Assembly (NCBI GenBank): GCA_911728455.2
Contig: OU452230.1
Span: forward strand, 2,034,300 to 2,098,299
Source: Marthasterias glacialis
Lineage: Eukaryota > Echinodermata > Asteroidea > Forcipulatida > Asteriidae
DNA: 64,000 nt
Direction of reading: 5' to 3'
Shown: one piece after another, positions 57,174 through 64,000 of the stretch
Layout of the letters: each line of letters starts with the position of its first letter
Numbering within the stretch: the first letter of the stretch is position 1
Translations under genes and position numbers: made by a program
Notes under the pieces: generated by a model
The model's input: the letters and a program-made list of their open reading frames with translations, nothing else
What the model was told of the DNA's origin: nothing
Databases searched by the model: none

Positions 57174-57944
57174 GTAGGGGCCTGCGTCACAATCCTCCTT
57201 TCATAACGGTCGCACAGTACAACTGTCTTTATGAAAAATGATTAATAAATCTGAGCGTAACGTCAAAACCCATTTGTGGAAAGTGTTGCCGTGGTAACGC
57301 CAAGGTGTGCCAAGTAGAACAGCATTACAACGAAATCTCTTAAATTGGCTTTCAGAGCAGGATGTCTTTTAGCTGGTGGCTGTGTAACACAGTTGAAGCA
57401 GAGCGATGCCGCTTCGTACCTAAGAAGTCCATATGGAAATGACACTCGTGGGGGGGAACATTAATTCCAATGGTGACCCTCCTGGCGTCAAGGTGCTACT
57501 ACCCGATCGCCAATATCATTTTTCTGGGGCGAAAGTGCAGCGCGGTGCGTTTAAGTAAATTGGCTTAGAGAAAGTAGGTTTGTCGTTGAATGTCGGGCAG
57601 CGTGTTTTTATGTTGTTACAACGAGGAACAAATCTTGGAAATATCCTGTATGGGATTAGAGGCTTGCAAAGTATTTTGCTGAGTGTAAGAATTATGGTAA
57701 TTGGCCACCGAATTTGTGAATAGTTATATTGCAATAGCCAGATTTCTTGACCTAGTTTTCTTTTGCAGTTTGTTGTTCACTAGCTTGGTTGATAAATTGA
57801 TAATTGCTAATACATTATAAACAATGGTATTATTTTAAAGTTGATCATTTGAGCAAGAGCTGGCAAATTTGATTCCTTTCCGAATGATTTGGAGCTTATG
57901 AGTGACTTAATGGAGTGAGAATCAAGGAGTGAAAAATGTACGGG

Positions 57945-58235
57945 TAAAAATCACAAATAATATTCTTTATCCCCGATGCAAAAATCAACATCTATTGTAA
58001 TGGTTGTGGTACCCGCTGCTAATAGGATTCGAACTGCCTCTAGCTGCCGGGCAGTCTCGGTAGTCTAGTTGGTAAGACATCTGCTCTAGAATGGCAGTGG
58101 TCGTGGGTTCGAATCCCACCGGAGGAAAATGCCTGTGGATTTTTTTTCACAGGACTCGGGGAAAGTACTGAGTGTACAGTGCTTAACACGCATCGGTGTA
58201 TGGGTAAAAATCACAAATGATATTAATGGAGTGAA
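57945..58235 (+). mobile_element. SINE-B, best-preserved copy
   Basis: Complete and clear: TTTATCCCCGATGCAAA, GGTACCCGCTGCTAATAGG, GAACTGCCTCTAGCTGCCGG, TAGTCTAGTTGGTAAGACAT, GTGGGTTCGAATCCCACCGG, CACAGGACTCGGGGAAAGTA and CATCGGTGTATGGG. The string GGGTAAAAATCACAAA(T) with ATATT occurs at both the left and right ends. Confidence 0.9.
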
Positions 58236-59127
58236 TCAACATAACTTTGTGCATCAATTTATTCACATGTATGAATTTATTTCCTGTAAATCCACAACAT
58301 TAACAGGAATCAGATAGCAATGTAATTTGATGGTAATAGTCACTGGATAGATAAATGATGACAATTCAGAAACTTTGTAGCTTATTCTGGTCAGAACCGC
58401 AAGACAAACAAGTATACATGTATATCCATTTACATATACTGACAAGAAAACAACAATTAACTACACAAATTCCACGCAGTCTCCACCATCTTTAATATTG
58501 TATTTGATATCTTTTTGACATTCATCTACATAAAGAATCTTCTCCGTGCCAATCCTCTCTCAGAACTCCTTGCCCCTGAGGCCTAAAAGGGTCTGAGGAA
58601 AGCGGGGGCCGGTCCATGAACCTAAGACGGGCATCTGTCTCCAAAAACAAACTCCAGTCTTTCAAACGATGAACAAGTATTCGTAATTAATTCCGAAACA
58701 TTTATTTGTGACCCCACAAGGCCCGCTCCAATCAGATAACCACGTTAACATACAGCGGTCTTGTCGAGACAGCTCCCGGCCGGTCAACTTCTAATCACTT
58801 CACCCAATTACTGTGACCAGGCCACTCTGAATATAAAAACTCATCCTGTTTAAATAGAAAGCTGGAGGGATACTTTGTAATCTTATCAGTTCTTGAATCT
58901 AAAAGGAGATGTATGCCATGAGGCCAACAACAAGGTCATTTTGAAGTCCATTTAACTTTACATTTATCTCCGTACTTCAGTGAACAACTAGCAAACACTA
59001 AATGAAAATGAGTACACTAAAAAGAATTGAACACTATTTATTAACAGAGAAATGGTAAACAAACTGCAAACAAGCTTAGCATTGACCATGGGGCTTTTGT
59101 TATCTGTACGTCATAGTTAAGCTGCGT

Positions 59128-59232
59128 CTGAATTGGCGGCTCGAGCTGGAACCCTGCGTCATCATGCGTTAAAGTAAAGGATGCCCTTAGCAACACCCTT
59201 AGCACCAGTCAAAGCTGTAGCCGTAGCCAGAT
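59128..59232. mobile_element. Element L copy 3
   Basis: CTGAATTGGCGGCTCGAGCT, GATGCCCTTAGCAACACCC and AAAGCTGTAGCCGTAGCC keep the same order as copy 2. Confidence 0.65.
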
Positions 59233-59296
59233 CCGGTCTCATTTTTAGGCCTGGAAATTAAGGAAGGCAACCATGACCAGTTCCTCCATTATTCTT

Positions 59297-59491
59297 GGCC
59301 CAATTTCATAGAGCTGATTAGGCACAAAAAATAGCTTAGCACAAGACAAATTTGCTTCGCAAGAATAAGGTCACCAGCCAAAATACAATCACATATACAG
59401 TGTACCATTTGTGACTGGTTTCCTGCTTAGTTTTGCTTAGCAGGAATTTCTAAGCTTAAGTCTGCTTAAGCAGCTCTATGAAATGGAGCCC
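59297..59491 (-). mobile_element. MITE-D, complete
   Basis: GGCCCAATTTCATAGAGCTG and CAGCTCTATGAAATGGAGCC bound 195 bp. The internal order AATAAGGTCACCAGCCAAAA and TTGTGACTGGTTTCCTGC shows antisense orientation. Confidence 0.9.
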
Positions 59492-60048
59492 AGCTAGTGT
59501 TGGTTTATTCCTTCCGTAAAATATTCTTACAGATTGGAGTTTGTAATTCTCAAATGGAAGTGCTCTTTCCTTTGGAGAAAGTGAAATTCTAAGAACTACT
59601 AACTCGCAGGTTTCTTGGACCTGTTCAAGGGCAGAATCACCAGCAATCACCAGCTTAGGCTCTGTCTTGGGTGTCTTCTTTTGTCAATTAATTTAAAGCA
59701 CAACAGCAAAACCTTTTAAATGTTTTTTTTGTGACAGACTTAAAAAGAGAGACAGACCAAGAGCAAAAGCTGTGGTTTTGAAATGGCTCAATGTAATTTT
59801 TATAGTAAAAACTAATGGCAACATTAGGCTGTTCACCTGGAAAGCTGAATTGTGTTTATGGTGTTTTTGTTTTCACCAGTGTGGTTGGGGAATCAGACCA
59901 ATAAACTTGCACAGTAATGTGAAGGTTTTTGTGACTGTTTTCGTCTGACAATTCTTTTTCCAGGCCATTTTCCCGCCATTTCACTCGTAAATACTACAGA
60001 GTGTATCAATTTTAAAATACAAACTGCAACATTTTACGTTGAAAATCA

Positions 60049-60376
60049 GGTCTGGAAGTACTGAGAGGCTGGCCTCAGTTGCCCAGGTCTTGGCCTTGGT
60101 GCCCCTTCAAAAGTTTCCCTTCTAGGCTTTTAAGATTTTCCAATGGACCTCATGCATTGACGTCATTACGCCGCCATCTTAGAGGTAAAACAATGATGAA
60201 ACAATGGAAAATTCACAGCTGTCTTTGCGCGGCGTAGAGGATCCTAGCAAACCTAACTCTGTTGATCTATGGCCGAGGGCACCCTACTCAAATGGTGTCA
60301 TGTGCATAAGGTCTATGGAAGTGCCCTTTGTAAAATTAGAACGGCCTTGCCCCATCAAAGATGAAATTCCAGGCCG
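60049..60376 (+). mobile_element. MITE-F first subtype, interrupted
   Basis: CAGGTCTGGAAGTACTGAG, TTGGCCTTGGTGCCCCTTC and TTTTCCAATGG, then a 168-bp insertion, then GGAAGTGCCCTTTG, AACGGCCTTGCCCCATC and GAAATTCCAGGCCGG. Confidence 0.85.
60146..60313 (+). mobile_element. 168-bp inverted-repeat element inserted inside a MITE-F
   Basis: GACCTCATGCATTGAC at the left and GTCATGTGCATAAGGTC at the right are imperfect inverted repeats. Removing 60146-60313 restores the usual MITE-F order TTTTCCAATGGAAGTGCCC. The target duplication is unclear. GACGTCATTACGCCGCCATC near the left end is MITE-E-like. Confidence 0.7.
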
Positions 60377-61255
60377 GAAAAAAACAAAAAGTATCGAGTT
60401 CCACTAAATAAACTCTTTCAGATGAAGGATTTTTAGTAATGCATCCATTGTTTCCAATTCAGGAAGTAGCTAAACAAGCAAGCATTAAATCATCCTCAAA
60501 CATGGAAACACTTTTTTTTCCTTTCTTGAAATAAGATTTGTTGTGGGAACGAAGGGAAGTCGACAGTTAGTTTTTCCCTTTTTATGGTCCATGGCATTTG
60601 ATTATAAGTACAGTAGCATACACACGTATACATGTAGCAGCGTGAACCACCTACAGGAATCTTGCTAGAATTCCCTCCCACAGGCCAGTCTATTAAATGT
60701 CACGAGAGAAGGGACAGTGAGCGAAATAAGTTGGGATTGCTCCCATGCACATGGACAGGGGTCTTTTTAAAGGTCCTGAATCCAGGGAATGGTTTCGTCC
60801 AGAAAGTTTGCATTTTATCCAAATATTGAGATTGGAACTTGCTTTGAGCAAACTGAATGCCAATATTGAGTAGCAAATTATGTTTGTTCGAGTGGCAACT
60901 GGTAGCATTTTTCTATGTTTTACAAGGAAAATCAATCACTGATGATACAGAATTAGAGGTGAAGCAATTTCAGGTTTTTTATGTACCTGATCCAGTGTAA
61001 TTTGTGTTTGATTTGTCTTGGTTTCAATAAATAATAATAATGATGATAATGACTTTATTTATTTGTCAATGGAATTAAACAAATGAATGTGCACTAAGTC
61101 CGTGACAAACCATAAAACAAGTTTTTGGTGTGATCTTAAAAATGTAGCCCTTGTGTTTGATGAAATTTTAAAAGTTGGTGTTATCCTTTTGTTTATTGAA
61201 AACTAAGAGAACTGCAGTTGATTTCACCAAACCCATCTTGGCTTAAGACGTAGGC

Positions 61256-61500
61256 CTACATGTTTTTTATCCGCGATGCAAATTTAACATTTACGTGTAT
61301 TATAAATCGATGTGGTACTCACTGCTAAAAGGGGTTGAACGGCCTCTAGCCACCGGGCAATCTCGGTGGTCTAGTTGGTAACACATCTGCTCTAGAATGG
61401 TAAAGGTCATGGGTTCGAATCCCACCCAATTAACATGCCTGTGGATTCAGGGAAGTATGAAGTATACAGTGCTTAGAACACATCGGTGTATGGGTAACTT
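61256..61500 (+). mobile_element. SINE-B
   Basis: TTTATCCGCGATGCAAATTT, GGTACTCACTGCTAAAAGG, CTCGGTGGTCTAGTTGGTAA, GGGTTCGAATCCCACCC and CACATCGGTGTATGGG. A small deletion has removed the TTTTTCACAGGACTC part. Confidence 0.87.
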
Positions 61501-62029
61501 ACAATACATGTGTGCTAACTGGTGCACACAGGGGTGTGAGAATTCAGCTTTTAAGCTGATTTCAGCTTTTTTTTGTTTAGATTTTTACTCTGAATTTCAG
61601 CTTTTTTGTACACCCACTCTGTACAAAACTATGGGAACGTTTTAAATGCCAGCTTTTTGCTAGCTTTTTCAGCTTTTTTTGTTTGTGACCACTCACACCC
61701 CTGTGCACAATGTAATTAAGAATTACTCTTCCTAAGTCCAAAAAAGACTAATCTTATTGCTTTGTGAAATTGAGCCCAGGAATGAATTTGCTCTTCCAAA
61801 AAAAAAAAAACGATGATGTATCATATCTTTTTGGACATAGTAAAAACACAAGTATACAACTTTGGAGATTCTTGGAAGAATAAAATGACATCAAGACACT
61901 TGGTACTGGTATCAAGTTTATAAAAAGTACTTGTACACTTTTGAGATTCAGAATGTACATGTTCTTAATGTGTGCAAATACATGTGCAGTAGATTCATTT
62001 GCTGACCATTATTAAAAGTAAGAAAGTAA

Positions 62030-62032
<3 letters not shown>

Positions 62033-62060
<28 letters not shown>
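62033..62060. repeat. A-run
   Basis: A tract of about 27 A residues following TAATAAATA, possibly a retroposon tail but with no body recognised upstream. Confidence 0.9.
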
Positions 62061-62865
62061 CAAAAAACAAAAAAAAACCAATGAAATCTCAGCTTCATCT
62101 TTCCCTTCAAACCTAGGTACCATGTTGATTTGAAAGAACGGAAGTCAATGTAAAAAAAATACATGTACCCTTTGAAAATTCAGAATTGTTATTTTTTCCA
62201 TCATCACCAAACATGTACATGTACCAGATCTTTAATGTATGCAAATATATGTATGCATGTAGTCACTTTTCAATTGCTGACTATTAAAACAATAACAACT
62301 TAAAATCTCACCCTCGTGTTTCCCGTTAATCCTAACTACTCTGCTGATTGGAAAGACAAGGGAAGTCGATCTAATGAAATTAGTCCAAATGAAATTAAGG
62401 TCAATATTATTATTAATTACGTTTGTTTATTTGAACTGTTGAGATATTTCAGAATGTCCTGCTTCATTAAGTCGGAATCCCAGGAGGAAGGCAGGAGATT
62501 TCAACGGCTGCCTTGAGAGTGTTGGCCTTGCCTTTTAGTCCTTAATTGAAATGACGGCCGATAATGAAACACAAGCTGAAATGATTTTAGGTCACAGAAA
62601 GCTGTTAAACAGAATATGATGAGCACTATGTTTGCCTGGTTTTCTACTAACCACAAAGGTTTTATAGTCAGTAGTTATCTAGGCACACAAAATGTTAAAT
62701 ATTGGTCTGGCAACCTGGCTCATTGAAAGGGGTTGCGGGAGGGGGGGGAGGGGCGTATTGAAACAATGGGATGGGGCAATGCTTCTAAATTCCATGAAAC
62801 TGATAAATAGAAAACATTGACACGTCTGTCCGCAGGAAACCAGGAACTTACATTAATAGTGTGAT

Positions 62866-63052
62866 CAGGGATAAAGAATATTACTGTTTTACCCATACAC
62901 CGACGTGTGTTGAGCACTGTATACTCAGTACTTTACCAAGCCCTGTGAAAAAAATCCACAGGCATATTACTGAAGTGGGATTCAAACCCACAACCTTTGC
63001 CGTTTTAGGGCAGATCTCTTACCAACTAGACCACCGAGATTGCCCGGTGATG
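62866..63052 (-). mobile_element. SINE-B, antisense
   Basis: GATAAAGAATATTACTG, TTTACCCATACACCGACGTG, CTCAGTACTTTACCAAGCCC, GTGGGATTCAAACCCACAAC and CAACTAGACCACCGAGATTG are the reverse of the SINE-B order. Confidence 0.87.
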
Positions 63053-63910
63053 CAACAATGCAATCCATGGTGAACGTGCAAGCTGGTCGCCGTTGTTAAC
63101 CTGTGAAATACGCTTAGCACGAAAGTTTGCTTACCATAAAGCAGGGCTTTGAAATTTGCCAGACCACTGAGGGTGCTGTTGAATGTTGGCCATCATGAAT
63201 CGTAACTGCAGTAGAACGATTGCGTGACCAATGTTTACATGTCATCACATGACCTGTAGTGGGTACTACGTCATCTCAGCTGATGGCAAATACATGCTGT
63301 GACTGACAGAGTCACACCAAAAGTCAGCTTTTGGTAATAACAACACAGTTACTAAGCCCTTTTATCAAAGTTGTATGTTGTGACATTGATTTTAATCAAA
63401 TTACCAGTATTCTACTACAAAAGAGATTTAATTTGAGTTTTGCTCTACCGCCGTCGGACGACGATGTAGCCAGCCGCTTGTAATGTAATGTACACATGTC
63501 AGCCTAAATCACTGTAAAAAAGGGTAAAGAACGTTGAACAAGTGATCATTTATACCTAGCCTTGCGAAATTTCAAATAGGCAAAGGAATCACACAGTTTT
63601 GTAAAGCCATTTCTTTGGATGATTCAGCTTAAAAACTGTGAAATTCTTGTGTTGAAAAGTGTGTGATCGCGGTCATCTGGCCTAAATGTTCCGTCGTGCA
63701 ACTACACTACTACATCGTCCACATTTATACATGTACGTTACTTGTACAATTTCCAAGACCTGCTGGAACTGTCCATACTGGCATTATTCAGCCACTCGAA
63801 GGTCTCTGGTACAAACTCTAGAACATTTTTCACAGATATCGAGAAAAAAAGAAACACTTTCCTCTGGAGGGCGTCGTGTTTGTTTACATTTAATACTCAC
63901 TACAGGTCAC

Positions 63911-63952
63911 ATGACAGAGTAATGACAGAGTAATGACAGAATGACAGAGTAA
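63911..63952. repeat. Short tandem repeat (GACAGAGTAAT)n
   Basis: ATGACAGAGTA occurs three times with a shorter ATGACAGA between. Confidence 0.85.
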
Positions 63953-64000
63953 ACAGTGCTTTTTTAATTGTGCACGAGTGGAGGTCAAAAAAACTAAACT

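Larger units (their letters stand above)
55147..64000 (+). other. Start of intron 8 or later intronic sequence
   Basis: It holds MITE-D copies at 55302, 56517 and 59297, a MITE-E copy at 55927, a MITE-F copy with an insertion at 60049, and SINE-B copies at 57945, 61256 and 62866. An A-rich tract lies near 62035 and a small tandem repeat at 63911. I see no certain exon; the possible exon at 57108-57173 falls here. I recognise nothing in 56600-57100, 58240-59120, 60380-61010 or 63060-63680. Confidence 0.7.

Noticed and set aside
63686..63933. Two overlapping plus-strand frames near the right edge, one exon-like (LLELSILALFSHSKVSG)
   Set aside because: An acceptor-like CCAAG (not CAG) and no good donor. 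The frame ends in a small tandem repeat and no homology is recognised.

Overview
This window is animal nuclear DNA, AT-rich and full of repeats. It carries the 5' part of one protein-coding gene on the + strand and no second gene that I can support. The organism looks like an invertebrate deuterostome, most likely an echinoderm. The reasons are the gene's affinity, its introns of 0.6 to 22 kb, many tRNA-derived SINEs and short inverted-repeat transposons, CR1/L2/RTE-type LINE tails, and a striking excess of the palindrome TACATGTA. The species is inference and I would not name it.

The gene matches the N-terminus of the Rho guanine-nucleotide exchange factor family AKAP13 / ARHGEF28. Eight exons splice in frame from an ATG at 15669 to 55146: 15655-15701, 22013-22163, 25816-26118, 47955-48138, 50656-50777, 52392-52505, 53147-53230 and 55054-55146. 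They encode 361 residues. Residues 1 to about 155 are the conserved N-terminal region. Residues 163-223 are an ankyrin-like helical segment. Residues 224-361 are a Ser/Thr-rich and then very acidic linker. A ninth exon at 57108-57173 is possible. The C1, DH and PH domains expected of the family lie beyond the right edge. The first coding exon is preceded by a 3' splice site, so at least one 5' non-coding exon and the promoter lie upstream, and I could not place them.

Layout: 1-15654 is upstream or first-intron sequence with SINEs, inverted-repeat elements and low-complexity tracts. 15702-22012 is intron 1, 22164-25815 intron 2 (with a SINE nested in a SINE), and 26119-47954 a 21.8-kb intron 3 that holds two decayed LINE 3' ends, a 25-bp minisatellite and a 0.5-kb palindrome. 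48139-55053 holds four short introns between small exons. 55147-64000 is the start of intron 8.

Most remaining sequence belongs to a few dispersed families, named here for convenience. SINE-A has a tRNA-like head followed by CTTTGTTCACCC. SINE-B has a tRNA-like head with an ATCGGTGTATGGG tail. SINE-C has a tRNA-Leu-like head and ends in (ATT)n. MITE-D has ends GGGCCCAATTTCATAGAGCT. MITE-E has ends TAGACCTTTATCATG. MITE-F has ends CAGGCCTGGAATT. Several single- or two-copy inverted-repeat elements are also present (G to L). No bacterial, viral, CRISPR or gene-cluster system was found.
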